This document shows positions 8,590 through 16,904 of a DNA stretch of 40,546 nt, one piece after another. Every line of letters starts with the position of its first letter. Positions within the stretch are counted from its first letter, which is position 1. A model generated the notes under the pieces. The model saw nothing but the letters and a program-made list of their open reading frames with translations, was not told where the DNA came from and did no database searches. This DNA is from Methylocystis sp. (lineage in GTDB: Bacteria > Pseudomonadota > Alphaproteobacteria > Rhizobiales > Beijerinckiaceae): NCBI RefSeq assembly GCF_021731785.1, contig NZ_JAKFWS010000050.1:1-40546 (forward strand). The letters run 5' to 3'. The position numbers and the translations under genes were made by a program.

Positions 8590-9168
8590 TCAAAACATCT
8601 TCGCCGCAAGCGCGAAGCCGGCGACGACAATCACCGCCAGCGACGCCATGAACAGTCCGAAATGGCTTTCGAGCCTTGAGCGGATCGGATCGCCGAAGCG
8701 GTTGATCGCCGCCGCCAGGATGAAGAACCGCGCGCCGCGCGTAATGAGCGACAGCACGATGAACAGCGGGAAATTATAGGCCATCAGCCCCGAGACGATG
8801 GTGACGAGCTTGTAGGGAATGGGCGTCAAGCCCTTCACCAGAATGAAGATCGCGCCCCATTGGGCGTAAAAGGCGCGCAGCGCCTCCATCTTCTCGCCGT
8901 AGCCATAGAGATTGATCAGCCACTGGCCGATCGTATCGTAGAAGAGCGCGCCGAAGGCGTAGCCGAGCGCTCCGCCCGTAACCGAGGCGAGCGTGCAGAT
9001 TCCCGCGAAATACCAGGCCTTTTTCGGCTCGGCGAGCGTCATCGGGACCAGGATCACGTCGGGCGGCACCGGGAAGAAGGAACTCTCGGCAAAAGCGATC
9101 GCGCCGAGCGCCAAGGGCGCGTGCCGGCTTGCCGCGAGCGACATGGTCCAGTCGTAAAGCTTTTTCAT
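8590..9168 (-). CDS. YqaA/DedA-family (SNARE-associated) membrane protein
   Basis: 192 residues with about five hydrophobic segments. The DedA-type half-repeat is visible as FAESSFFPVPPDV (residues 27-39) and the later KGLTPIPYKLV, carrying the acidic and proline residues conserved in this superfamily. DedA proteins help move lipid carriers such as undecaprenyl phosphate or preserve membrane integrity; the YqaA branch is shorter and less studied. The start ATG 9166-9168 lacks a strong ribosome-binding site. The gene is followed at once by dsbB on the same strand, suggesting a two-gene envelope operon. Confidence 0.85.
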   Translation of the reverse strand: MKKLYDWTMSLAASRHAPLALGAIAFAESSFFPVPPDVILVPMTLAEPKKAWYFAGICTLASVTGGALGYAFGALFYDTIGQWLINLYGYGEKMEALRAFYAQWGAIFILVKGLTPIPYKLVTIVSGLMAYNFPLFIVLSLITRGARFFILAAAINRFGDPIRSRLESHFGLFMASLAVIVVAGFALAAKMF

Positions 9169-9237
9169 CCGTTTCCGAGGTTGGGGAGGCGCGCCCCGCG
9201 CATAGCACGTATCTTATGGAGAAAGAAGTTTCGCGGG

Positions 9238-9265
9238 TTGACGGGCGCCGCGCCGCGGCTAATAT
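9238..9265 (+). promoter_or_regulatory. Sigma70-type promoter for tRNA-Leu
   Basis: TTGACG at 9238-9243 and TAATAT at 9260-9265, separated by 16 bases, form a good housekeeping promoter. The expected transcription start near 9272 is about 30 bases before the mature tRNA 5' end at 9301. Confidence 0.65.
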
Positions 9266-9300
9266 CCGCGCCGCTTCGCTGGCTTCCCTGCCGACGAGAA

Positions 9301-9385
9301 GCCCCTGTGGCGGAATTGGTAGACGCGCTCGACTCAAAATCGAGTGCCGCAAGGCGTGCTGGTTCGACTCCGGCCAGGGGCACCA
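9301..9385 (+). tRNA. tRNA-Leu (anticodon CAA)
   Basis: 85 bases with encoded CCA. The acceptor arms GCCCCTG (9301-9307) and CAGGGGC (9375-9381) pair perfectly. The anticodon stem CTCGA/TCGAG encloses the loop CTCAAAA, so the anticodon is CAA and reads UUG. The long variable arm (TGCCGCAAGGCGT) is as expected for a class II leucine tRNA, and the T arm has the TTCGA loop. No integrase or duplicated 3' end was found nearby. Confidence 0.97.
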
Positions 9386-9542
9386 CCCAAACTCTTTAAA
9401 AAGTCGGGTTTCGGCGGTTGTCGAACATGACGTTCGGATCGAGCGTTCCGCGGACTCAGCCGACCGATCGCCGCCATTCCCGCGACAGGGCCCCGCTCCT
9501 GTCGCGTCGTCGCTTGATCCGCATTCGTCACAGGTGGCAGAA

Positions 9543-11900
9543 TTACGCGGATGGCATGGGCCGACATTTCTTGAAGGTGACGTTCAAGAGCTGTTCGGCC
9601 CTTTTGAACGACTGTTCCTCCTTGGCATTCAGATCAGATTCGACCGTGGCGCAGTCTTTCCCGGTGAGCAGCCGATTGGCAATATGAAATCCCAATGCGC
9701 GATAGACTTCGAACTGTTCCTCGCTGAAGAATTGGTTCAGCGTAGTTTCATGCGGGAAGTCGGGATTGCGCTTTTTGTAATCCGTCACGTAGTCGTTTTC
9801 ATCGCCCGTCAATGAGGCTTTCAGGTAGATCAATACGCCCGCTTCCGCTTCAGCAGCCGTTTCGCCGGGATATTCGATAATCCCGATCGCCGCATGCGGG
9901 CCGGGATTCATCGTTCGCTTCTTTTCCGCGACGATTTCAGCGCTGGTCTCTCTGGTGTGACGTTTGATCTCGCCCCAGGGCAGGCGGATACGAACGCCGA
10001 GGTCGATGCGGGCGAGACGCTGAAGCTGGACGAGCGCGGGAAAGTCCATGCTCCCGTCGGCTTCGCCGTCGACGACGATGATGACCGCGGCGCGCCGGCG
10101 CAGCAATTCGTAGACGCCGAGATTGTCGATGTGGCCGCCGTCGCTGAGGAAAACGTATCTGAAGCTTTCGCGGGTGCGAAAAAAAGCCTCCGCGAGAAAA
10201 TAGCGCGGCCGGGGCCAGGTGAGATGTTTGCCGAATTTGCTCAGCTGCTGCGGGTTCGGGAACCATCGCCCGAGACGCACGTTGAGCAGCGCCAGCGTGA
10301 AGGCGAGCGGCCGCAAGGACGCGATGCCCATATTGGGCGCCGCCGCCGCCCCCGAAATCGCCATGGCGGTGCCGATGTCCCCGGACCAAAAGTCCTTCAG
10401 AGCCGCGGTTTCGACATAGCCGGTGACCTCGCTGCCGACAAAATTGCGGCTCAGCAGGAAGAAGTCTCCATTGCGGCCGCGGCGGTTAGCTATTGGCGAC
10501 CCGGGCACATTGAGGGTGGTGTTGATGAGGTGATAAGGCGTGTAGACGTTTGAAATATCGGTGAGTGGGAAATCATTCGCGGCGATTTTCCTGTTCTTGT
10601 TTATTTCATCCCACTTTTTCGTTGGATCGAGGAGAAAGGCGTCGACCAGCCGATCCCGGTAGAATTGATGCAAGGAGTTCGCGTTGACGTCGATAAAATA
10701 CCAAACGAAAAGGAAAATCGGGAGCGCCGTTCCAAGATAGACGATGACCGGCGGCGTCAGGTGCGCGCGCCAGAAGCCGGGCTCGATCGAATCCCAAGCG
10801 GCCCATTGAGCAAAGCCGAAGAGCGACTGAAGAAATTCGGGAGCGTGCCGATAGTTCAATTCGGAGACTGACGCCGAAATTCCCCAGTATGAAAGCAGAA
10901 TATAGACCACCCATATACCCAACGGGATAAAGAGCGCGACAACATAGATCACGAGCTTGCTCGCGAGTTTGACCGCCTTTTGGGCTAGGCTGTCCTGTTT
11001 CTTGTCGACCGCTGACTTTGCGATGAGATTCATAAAGGGCACGACGATCGGGCTCGCCACCGCCGCAACCATCGAATAATATTTTGATAGTTTGAGAATG
11101 CCGTCGGCGACGGCGCCGCTCGCGCCGCCCTCCCCGAACTGGGCAAGGATAAATATCGGCTGTATTTCGACAATAAGCGCCACCAGAATGAAAGTGACGA
11201 AAACGCCGAAACCTGCAGCGATCGGCCGACGGATGTCTCTCGGCGGCCCATGAGCCGCCAAGGCATATCCGATTAGCAGGACCGCAATGAACAAGGTCAC
11301 GGCGGTCGTAATCGGAAACGGGTTGTCGCCCAGGAGCCCGGCTAATCTGCCGCCAAGGAAGCTTCTGGAATCGAGGTCGCTATAGGTCGGGATAAAGAAG
11401 ATGGTGAGCGCCGCCAGCGCAAGCAGGATCGGGAGAGCAATGAGCGCGCCAGTGAGCAGCCCTCTCAAATAAATCGCCGCGAAAACGGGAACCGATCGCA
11501 GTCCATTGGGCACGAGATAGCGCGAATTATCCCGAATATGCTTGGTGTGGCGCGTTTCGCCGTCATAGCTGTTCGCCGGATCGAACGGAAACTTGCCTTT
11601 GTCTTTTGACATGGCGAGCGTCATCGCCGAGCCGATGTAGCCTCCGCCTGAAACGGTTGAAAGATAATCCAGCCGATTGATCAGTCGGGCGCTGTCGAGA
11701 CCCTGCAGCGCGCCCATACAGAAGGCGGCGCATCTGACGCCGCCGCCGGAAAGCGCCAGGCCGACGAGTTCGTGGTCCGTTGTAGGCTTAACGTCGGCGG
11801 TCGGAATCTCCGGTCGTTCCAATTTCCGCCGGCGCTCATTGATAACTTTAATCTCATTTGCAAAAACGTAGGGAAAATCCCTTGGCGCATCGGCGTTCAT
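9543..11900 (-). CDS. Patatin-like phospholipase with a large transmembrane insertion
   Basis: 785 residues. The patatin/cPLA2-type catalytic parts are split. The glycine-rich oxyanion loop (SGGGVR, 51-56) and nucleophile Ser84 (STVSGGG) are N-terminal, while the dyad Asp587 sits in LSDGGHIDNLGVYELLRRR, about 500 residues later. Between them are several strongly hydrophobic segments, roughly residues 140-375 and near 395-420, predicted as at least six membrane helices. Such enzymes hydrolyse acyl esters of lipids. Ordinary bacterial patatins are soluble and 300-400 residues long, so this is a membrane-bound variant. The start is ATG 11898-11900. Neighbours give no function, although the next genes are also envelope proteins. 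It could act on membrane lipids from within the bilayer; that is inference. Confidence 0.85.
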   Translation of the reverse strand: MNADAPRDFPYVFANEIKVINERRRKLERPEIPTADVKPTTDHELVGLALSGGGVRCAAFCMGALQGLDSARLINRLDYLSTVSGGGYIGSAMTLAMSKDKGKFPFDPANSYDGETRHTKHIRDNSRYLVPNGLRSVPVFAAIYLRGLLTGALIALPILLALAALTIFFIPTYSDLDSRSFLGGRLAGLLGDNPFPITTAVTLFIAVLLIGYALAAHGPPRDIRRPIAAGFGVFVTFILVALIVEIQPIFILAQFGEGGASGAVADGILKLSKYYSMVAAVASPIVVPFMNLIAKSAVDKKQDSLAQKAVKLASKLVIYVVALFIPLGIWVVYILLSYWGISASVSELNYRHAPEFLQSLFGFAQWAAWDSIEPGFWRAHLTPPVIVYLGTALPIFLFVWYFIDVNANSLHQFYRDRLVDAFLLDPTKKWDEINKNRKIAANDFPLTDISNVYTPYHLINTTLNVPGSPIANRRGRNGDFFLLSRNFVGSEVTGYVETAALKDFWSGDIGTAMAISGAAAAPNMGIASLRPLAFTLALLNVRLGRWFPNPQQLSKFGKHLTWPRPRYFLAEAFFRTRESFRYVFLSDGGHIDNLGVYELLRRRAAVIIVVDGEADGSMDFPALVQLQRLARIDLGVRIRLPWGEIKRHTRETSAEIVAEKKRTMNPGPHAAIGIIEYPGETAAEAEAGVLIYLKASLTGDENDYVTDYKKRNPDFPHETTLNQFFSEEQFEVYRALGFHIANRLLTGKDCATVESDLNAKEEQSFKRAEQLLNVTFKKCRPMPSA

Positions 11901-12146
11901 GTGCGTCTCCGAAAATCAGCGAAAACATCGCATTTCATCGCAATTATCAGCAGCCGTCCGCATCGCAGTTGCGACCGCCGTGTTTAGATTTAGATCAAAA
12001 TGCTGCGGCTGGACAAGCTGACGCGTGATATCTTTCTGAATCGCGCGTAGGGTCAAACTTTCCTGCAACGCGGCAGTCGCGTGACAGCTCGGCGCACGGG
12101 CGCGCGCGAAACATCGTGCGGCGTCTCGCCGGGGGGCTCGTCTAAC

Positions 12147-12884
12147 CTACCGCGGGTAGGCGCCGAGCGATCGCGGCGCGCCGGGCGCGTTCGGATATTT
12201 CGACGGCTCGAAAGCGTCGCCGCGCCGGACTTTAGGCCGCCGCAATCCCTCGCCGACCCTGACCGTCGCGGAGACGGTCGTTCGCGGCGCGCTCGATTCG
12301 ACGACGGCGCGCTCGGTTCGATCCGATCGCTCGCCGGTTTGCGCCGGCTTGGCGGCGTCGCGTTGAAGGCCCTCGACCTGACTGGAAAGCGCGCCGATCG
12401 CAGCGCCTGTCTCCGTCTTCATTGCGTCCATGCGCTTGCCAAGACTTTCGACAGCATCGGCGACGGGCGTCGCCGCCTGCATCGAAGATCGCATCGCCTC
12501 CATCTCGGCGCGCAGCGCCCGGATCTCCTCTTCCATCTTCTGCGTGGTGCGCAGAAACGCGGCGCGATCCGCACTTTCCTGCGTCGCCATGGTCCGGAGG
12601 AAGTCGGGCATTGCGGCGAGCGTCGGCCAAGCGGCTTCGGCGATCAACCAGCCGGCGAGACCGACGGCGCCATAGAGCAGCCCGGCCCACAGAAGCCGCG
12701 CGCCGCGGATAACCGCGCCCTTGAACGCCGCGAGCGGCCGTGACGCGACATTCGTCTCGGGAGCATCCGAGATATTCCTCGCCAGCGTCGCGTCCGAACG
12801 GGCTCCACTCAACTCCGGACCGTCGGCCGCGAGAGCTGCGGCCGGGCTGAAGTCGAGGGCGGCTATTCCCGTTTGGTCGGTCAT
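12147..12884 (-). CDS. Membrane-anchored coiled-coil protein, unknown function
   Basis: 245 residues. An N-terminal region of about 55 residues (Ala/Asp-rich, probably disordered) is followed by one hydrophobic helix (about 61-83, LLWAGLLYGAVGLAGWLIAEA). Next comes a predicted coiled coil (about 95-185) with heptad-like Met/Leu/Glu spacing, including QKMEEEIRALRAEMEAM, and a basic, Pro-rich C-terminal tail. It resembles structural or tethering proteins rather than an enzyme. I recognise no family. It starts at ATG 12882-12884 and diverges from the lytic transglycosylase gene, with a 352-base spacer. Confidence 0.7.
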   Translation of the reverse strand: MTDQTGIAALDFSPAAALAADGPELSGARSDATLARNISDAPETNVASRPLAAFKGAVIRGARLLWAGLLYGAVGLAGWLIAEAAWPTLAAMPDFLRTMATQESADRAAFLRTTQKMEEEIRALRAEMEAMRSSMQAATPVADAVESLGKRMDAMKTETGAAIGALSSQVEGLQRDAAKPAQTGERSDRTERAVVESSAPRTTVSATVRVGEGLRRPKVRRGDAFEPSKYPNAPGAPRSLGAYPR

Positions 12885-13236
12885 GGCGCAAGATTGAGAG
12901 AACGCAAGTTTTCGAGCGTCGCGCCGATTGTTTGAAATTGGATTAACATTCTATGCGGACGGCGCCCCGAGGCCGCCAGGAGTTCAAACGCCATGATTGA
13001 AAAAATAGAGTCGTTTCCAAACGAAATCGCGGGTTTTTCGCGAAAATGACCGCCAACATGGAGGCGCTGGTCTTCCCCTCGCGAATTCGAAAGCCATCGT
13101 CTTCCAGCCCCGAGAACGCTTCTTCTCACGTCGCCGCGCAAGCGCGCGCCCGTAAGCCATCGTTTACAATTTGATAACAGGATGCTGTTCCCCTCGTTCG
13201 CCAATCGATATTCGTCGCGATGCGAGGAGCAATCCT
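12885..13236. other. Divergent intergenic region without a supported gene
   Basis: The region lies between the minus-strand coiled-coil gene and the plus-strand lytic transglycosylase gene, so it must hold both promoters. It is less GC-rich than its surroundings in places (for example 12925-13030). A 107-codon minus-strand frame (12881-13204) has no ribosome-binding site or recognisable sequence. No clear -35/-10 pair can be named with confidence. Confidence 0.5.
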
Positions 13237-14205
13237 ATGGACGAGGTAGGCGCGCCAAACGAGACGTCCGCCGAAGCTCTTACGCAAACGAGCGAGCAGA
13301 ACGCAGCGCCATCCGCTTTGGAGCCCGCGATTCAGGTCTCCGCTTGCGAGCCTGCGGCGCTGGTCTCCGTCAGCGACACGTCCGATCCCTCGAGAAAGGT
13401 CGAGATCAGGATCAAGCTCGGATTCGACGACCAGTCGCTGCAAGGCTTTTTGTCATCTCTCAAAAACGGCGATCGATTGCAGCCCCAAACATCAGAATAT
13501 ATCAGCCTGACGGCGCCCTTTAAGGATGAGGGTTTCGCCTCTGCCCGGAAGCGGGCCGGCGACGAACAAGGCTTACGCATTTCTCCGATCGCGCTCATTG
13601 TGATTTTCGCTGTCGGATTTGGGTTGAAGCTGCACTTCCATGACATCCATTTTCCAGTTTTTCCCGATCAGGCCGGCTCGTCGATCAAGGGCTTGGTCGA
13701 CAGGATTGTCATGTCCGAGTCACAGGGAAACCCGGATGCACGAAACAAATTTTCTTCCGCGGCCGGATTGGGACAATTCATCAACGCCACATGGATGGCG
13801 CTGATCAAGAAACACCGGCCCGACCTCGCCGGCGCCATGAGCGACAAGGAGATTCTCGACTTGCGCAAAGACCCCGAGCTGTCCCGAGAAATGACGGCGC
13901 GCTATGTCGAGCAAAACACCTCAATCTTGATGAAGAAGGGTCTGCCGGTCACGCCTGGATCGCTCTATCTGGCGCATTTCGCCGGACCGGGCGGCGCGGC
14001 GGCGATCCTGTCCGCGCCCGAAGAAGTAGACGCGGCGACGGTGATCGCCAGCGTCGATGGACAGCCCGCCAGAACCCGCGAAAAAATCGTCAACGGAAAT
14101 CCATTCTTGAAAGGCTTCACCGTGAAAGACCTCAAGAACTGGGCCCATCTCAAGATGCAGGGGATCAACCTGGAGCCTGCCGCGCCGCCGGCGCTGGAGA
14201 ATTAG
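13237..14205 (+). CDS. Membrane-anchored lytic transglycosylase-like protein
   Basis: 322 residues. Residues 1-114 are Ser/Glu/Ala-rich and probably cytoplasmic, residues 115-133 form one membrane helix (SPIALIVIFAVGFGL), and the rest is an SLT/lysozyme-fold domain. The catalytic Glu161 lies in MSESQGNP, and the family motif AAGLGQF follows at 175-181, then NATWM. Such enzymes cleave the MurNAc-GlcNAc bond of peptidoglycan to 1,6-anhydro ends. The anchored type II topology with a long cytoplasmic N-terminus is unusual, since most are lipoproteins or secreted. The start ATG 13237 has AGGAG 10 bases upstream; an upstream start at 13171 adds only an unrelated stretch. Confidence 0.8.
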   Translation: MDEVGAPNETSAEALTQTSEQNAAPSALEPAIQVSACEPAALVSVSDTSDPSRKVEIRIKLGFDDQSLQGFLSSLKNGDRLQPQTSEYISLTAPFKDEGFASARKRAGDEQGLRISPIALIVIFAVGFGLKLHFHDIHFPVFPDQAGSSIKGLVDRIVMSESQGNPDARNKFSSAAGLGQFINATWMALIKKHRPDLAGAMSDKEILDLRKDPELSREMTARYVEQNTSILMKKGLPVTPGSLYLAHFAGPGGAAAILSAPEEVDAATVIASVDGQPARTREKIVNGNPFLKGFTVKDLKNWAHLKMQGINLEPAAPPALEN

Positions 14206-14328
14206 CCGGGCGATCCGCGAGTGCCGTGCGGGTCGCTTTAGCCTCGCCGCGACGCGCCGCCGCTCTTGATTTCAGCGCCGCTCTGCTTAATTCGCCATTG
14301 CGGCTCGCTCTCGGACGAGGAAAATCCA

Positions 14329-14496
14329 ATGGCTGACGATGAAAACCCCACAGTTCAAAAGAACAAATATCTCTTCGCCGGCGTCGGCGCCGTTCTGGGC
14401 GGCCTGACCGGCGTTGCGATCGGCGGCGCACTCGTCGCGGTCGTGGGCGCCGGGCTTGGCGGACTCCTCGGCTACAATATGCTGAAGCGGCTGTGA
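14329..14496 (+). CDS. Small glycine-zipper membrane protein
   Basis: 55 residues. A charged N-terminus (MADDENPTVQKNK) is followed by a continuous glycine-zipper stretch (about 16-50) with repeated GxxxG spacing (GAVLGGLTGVAIGGAL, GAGLGGLLGY) and the end NMLKRL. Glycine-zipper domains pack as membrane helices and often occur in small envelope or lipoprotein-like proteins. The start is ATG 14329, after GACGAGG. It is convergent with the DUF2165 gene, whose stop lies 5 bases beyond. No function can be given. Confidence 0.65.
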   Translation: MADDENPTVQKNKYLFAGVGAVLGGLTGVAIGGALVAVVGAGLGGLLGYNMLKRL

Positions 14497-14500
14497 CGCG

Positions 14501-14983
14501 TCAGGCGTCGGGCTGACCCAAAAAGAGCAGCGCCAGCGCCGCGGAGCCGATGAAGCGGAACGCGGCCTGCTGCAGATCAGGCCCGACCCGCCACATCTGG
14601 AACCATTCTCCGCCGACGGCCATGAAGCCGAACAGATAAAGGCCGACCGCGAGCGCAATCCCTGCGATCGCGACGCCCTTGGCGGCGTTGAAACGCGTCC
14701 CTTCCGCCTTGCGCGTCAGCAACAGTCGCCACGCCCCCGCGAGGATGAGCGCGGCGGCCGCGAACTCGACCGCGATAATGAAAGCGTAAAGCATTCGATG
14801 GAGCGTTGGATTGGTGACGGCGCGCCACTCCAGCGGGCTTCCGGCCGGCACCTGATCCATCGACATTACACGGCTGACGATCTGGTAATTCGTCTCGTAG
14901 TCGGTCACATTATTGATCGCGACAAGCAGAATCAGGGCGCCGAGCGCCGCGGTCAGCAAGATTTTCGAAAATCTGATCAGCAT
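14501..14983 (-). CDS. DUF2165 family small integral membrane protein
   Basis: 160 residues with four hydrophobic segments: LLTAALGALILLVAINNVTDY near the N-terminus, YAFIIAVEFAAAALILAGAW, GVAIAGIALAVGLYLFGFMAVGG, and the C-terminal FIGSAALALLFLG. The NNVTDYETN and GGEWFQMWR segments are typical of DUF2165. The true start is ATG 14981-14983 (MLIRFSK); the frame is open far upstream across the oppositely oriented GST gene, but that part is antisense noise. The family has no known function. It is convergent with the glycine-zipper gene and divergent from yfcG. Confidence 0.82.
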   Translation of the reverse strand: MLIRFSKILLTAALGALILLVAINNVTDYETNYQIVSRVMSMDQVPAGSPLEWRAVTNPTLHRMLYAFIIAVEFAAAALILAGAWRLLLTRKAEGTRFNAAKGVAIAGIALAVGLYLFGFMAVGGEWFQMWRVGPDLQQAAFRFIGSAALALLFLGQPDA

Positions 14984-15082
14984 GGAGAGCCACTCCCAAC
15001 CGCAGCCTAGCATGACCTGATCGATTGATCTTGGGGCGCGAGGGCTTACAACACAGTCTGGTCTCCCTTCGGACAAGCGTCC

Positions 15083-15787
15083 ATGATCGATCTTCACTAT
15101 TGGCCGACGCCCAACGGCCACAAGATTACGATTTTTCTCGAAGAAACGGGGCTCGCGTATCAGATCAAGCCGGTCGACATCAGTAAGGGGGATCAGTTCA
15201 AAGCTGAGTTTGTCGCGATTTCCGCCAATAGCCGCATGCCGGCCGTCGTCGATCGCGCGCCGGCCGATGGCGGCGCTCCCGTGGCGCTGTTCGAATCTGG
15301 CGCGATCCTGGTCTATCTCGCGGAGAAGACCGGAAGGCTTCTCCCCGCCGACCTTCACGGCCGCGCCCGAACGCTGCAGTGGCTGTTCTGGCAGGTGGGC
15401 GGGCTTGGCCCGATGGCCGGTCAGAACCACCATTTCGCCAAATACGCGCCGGCGAAAATTCCTTATGCGATCGAGCGCTACCGCAACGAGACCGGTCGTC
15501 TCTATGGCGTCATGGACCGCCAGCTCGCCAAAACGCCTTTCCTCGCCGGCGAATATTCCATCGCCGACATCGCCTGCTATCCATGGGTCGTCCCGCATGA
15601 AGACCAGGGCCAGGATCTCCACGACTTCCCGCACCTCAAGCGCTGGTTCGAGTCGATTCGGTCGCGGCCGGCGGTGATCCGCGCCTATGCGGTCGGCGCG
15701 CCTTTTGAGCGGCGGCGTCTCGATTTTACGGCGCTGGAGCGCGAAATACTTTTCGGCCACACGACCGAGCGCGACGACGCAAAATAG
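15083..15787 (+). CDS. yfcG: YfcG-type (Nu-class) glutathione transferase / disulfide reductase
   Basis: 234 residues, closely resembling E. coli YfcG along its whole length: PTPNGHKITIFLEE at the N-terminus, LFESGAILVYLAEKTGRLLP, TLQWLFWQVGGLGPM with GQNHHF, and YSIADIACYPW. YfcG and YghU bind two glutathione molecules and show strong disulfide-bond reductase activity but little classic transferase activity. The N-terminal thioredoxin-like domain (1-85) has Thr/Asn (TPN) rather than Ser or Cys at the active site, as in that class. It is soluble and cytoplasmic. The start ATG 15083 is preceded by CGGACAAG. pyrE follows 44 bases later in the same direction. Confidence 0.9.
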   Translation: MIDLHYWPTPNGHKITIFLEETGLAYQIKPVDISKGDQFKAEFVAISANSRMPAVVDRAPADGGAPVALFESGAILVYLAEKTGRLLPADLHGRARTLQWLFWQVGGLGPMAGQNHHFAKYAPAKIPYAIERYRNETGRLYGVMDRQLAKTPFLAGEYSIADIACYPWVVPHEDQGQDLHDFPHLKRWFESIRSRPAVIRAYAVGAPFERRRLDFTALEREILFGHTTERDDAK

Positions 15788-15831
15788 GCTATGGCTGCGC
15801 GGCCTTTTTCAAACAGGACAAGCCGCATACC

Positions 15832-16515
15832 ATGTCGAATGATCGCCAAATCGCCGCGCAGGAGACCGCCAAGGCGCTGATCGAAGTGCAGGCGGCGCTG
15901 GTCAATGTCGACAAGCCCTTCATCACCACCGCAGGCTGGGCGTCGCCGGTCTATATCGACATGCGCAAGATCATCGCCTTCCCGCGGTTGCGTCGCCGCC
16001 TCGTCGAATTCGCGACGCGGACGATCGAACGCGACATCGGCTATGAATCGCTCGATATCGTCGCGGGCGGCGAGACCGCCGGCATTCCTTTCGCCGCGTG
16101 GATCGCCGACAGCCTGATGCTGCCGATGCAATATGTGCGCAAGAAGCCCAAGGGCTTCGGCCGCAACGCCCGCATCGAAGGCGACGTTGTGGCGGGCGGC
16201 CGCGCCCTGCTCGTCGAGGACCTCGCGACCGACGGCGGCTCGAAGAAGGACTTCGTGCAGGCGCTGCGCGAGTCCGGCCAGCGCTGCGACCATGTTTTCG
16301 TGTTCTTCTTCTACGATATTTTTGCCGGCGCCCGCGAGGAGCTCGCGGCGATGGGCATTACGCTGCACGCGCTGGCGACATGGCGCGACGTGCTTGCTGT
16401 CGCTCGCGCGCACAACTATTTTCCCGACGACGCGCTGAACGAAGTCGAAGCCTTCATCGCCGATCCCGTCGCCTGGTCGGCGGCGCATGGCGGCCTCGCC
16501 AGGGCGAAGGGCTAG
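15832..16515 (+). CDS. pyrE: Orotate phosphoribosyltransferase
   Basis: 227 residues. It joins orotate to PRPP to form OMP in pyrimidine synthesis. The PRPP-binding loop is LLVEDLATDGGS (about 124-135), and IVAGGETAGIPFAAW (about 71-85) supplies the other half of the active site; YVRKKPKGFGR is the flexible catalytic loop region. Length and motifs match the longer alphaproteobacterial PyrE group. The start ATG 15832 is preceded by AGGAC. It probably shares transcription with yfcG, or has its own promoter in the 44-base gap. Confidence 0.93.
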   Translation: MSNDRQIAAQETAKALIEVQAALVNVDKPFITTAGWASPVYIDMRKIIAFPRLRRRLVEFATRTIERDIGYESLDIVAGGETAGIPFAAWIADSLMLPMQYVRKKPKGFGRNARIEGDVVAGGRALLVEDLATDGGSKKDFVQALRESGQRCDHVFVFFFYDIFAGAREELAAMGITLHALATWRDVLAVARAHNYFPDDALNEVEAFIADPVAWSAAHGGLARAKG

Positions 16516-16529
16516 TCGGGCGGGCGTTA

Positions 16530-16823
16530 TTAGCCGCAGCTGATGAATTCGCGATAGACCCAGCCGAGTCGCTTGCCGCCGGCGCTCGTCACATAGGCCC
16601 AGGGCTTGCCGTGATCGTCCTCGCCGTAGCGCTGCACGATAATGGCGTTCCCGTCTTCAATGGCACCGATGACATTCTTGCGCTGATCGTGGATGACGAT
16701 CGAGACGCCCATGACGTCGCTCGCGACGCAACGGTCGCCGGCGAGCGCCGTCGCGCCCCAGGCGATCGCCGCCGCGAGCGCGGCAAGGGTCAGGCCGGCG
16801 AATGGCGCAAGCTTTTGGGTCAT
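16530..16823 (-). CDS. Secreted SH3-like domain protein
   Basis: 97 residues starting MTQKLAPFAGL, with a signal peptide (about 1-28, ending TALAGD) and a small beta-rich domain resembling bacterial SH3 (SH3b) folds: an ASDVMGVSIVIHDQ strand pair, VIGAIEDGNAIIVQRYG and GKPWAYVTSAGGKRLGWVYREFISCG. The two cysteines (CVAS near the start, ISCG at the end) could form a disulfide. The start ATG 16821-16823 has GGGAGGT upstream; longer frames lack a signal peptide. It diverges from the peptidase gene. SH3b domains often bind cell-wall peptides, which fits the neighbour, but no function is proven. Confidence 0.7.
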   Translation of the reverse strand: MTQKLAPFAGLTLAALAAAIAWGATALAGDRCVASDVMGVSIVIHDQRKNVIGAIEDGNAIIVQRYGEDDHGKPWAYVTSAGGKRLGWVYREFISCG

Positions 16824-16904
16824 GAAAGACCTCCCGATTGAATTGAAAGGACCTATAGTCAAGGTTTGGAGGTCGCGGATTGCGCCAGCGCACATGGAGC
16901 CGGC

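Noticed and set aside
9301-9385. tRNA-Leu as attachment site of a genomic island
   Set aside because: No integrase gene and no second copy of the tRNA 3' end were seen downstream, although the next genes look accessory.
12881-13204. 107-codon minus-strand frame in the divergent spacer
   Set aside because: No ribosome-binding site, poor composition, and it would occupy the whole promoter region of two genes.
14984-15760. Long N-terminal extension of the DUF2165 gene
   Set aside because: It is the antisense frame of the yfcG-type gene; ATG 14983 begins at the first membrane helix as expected.
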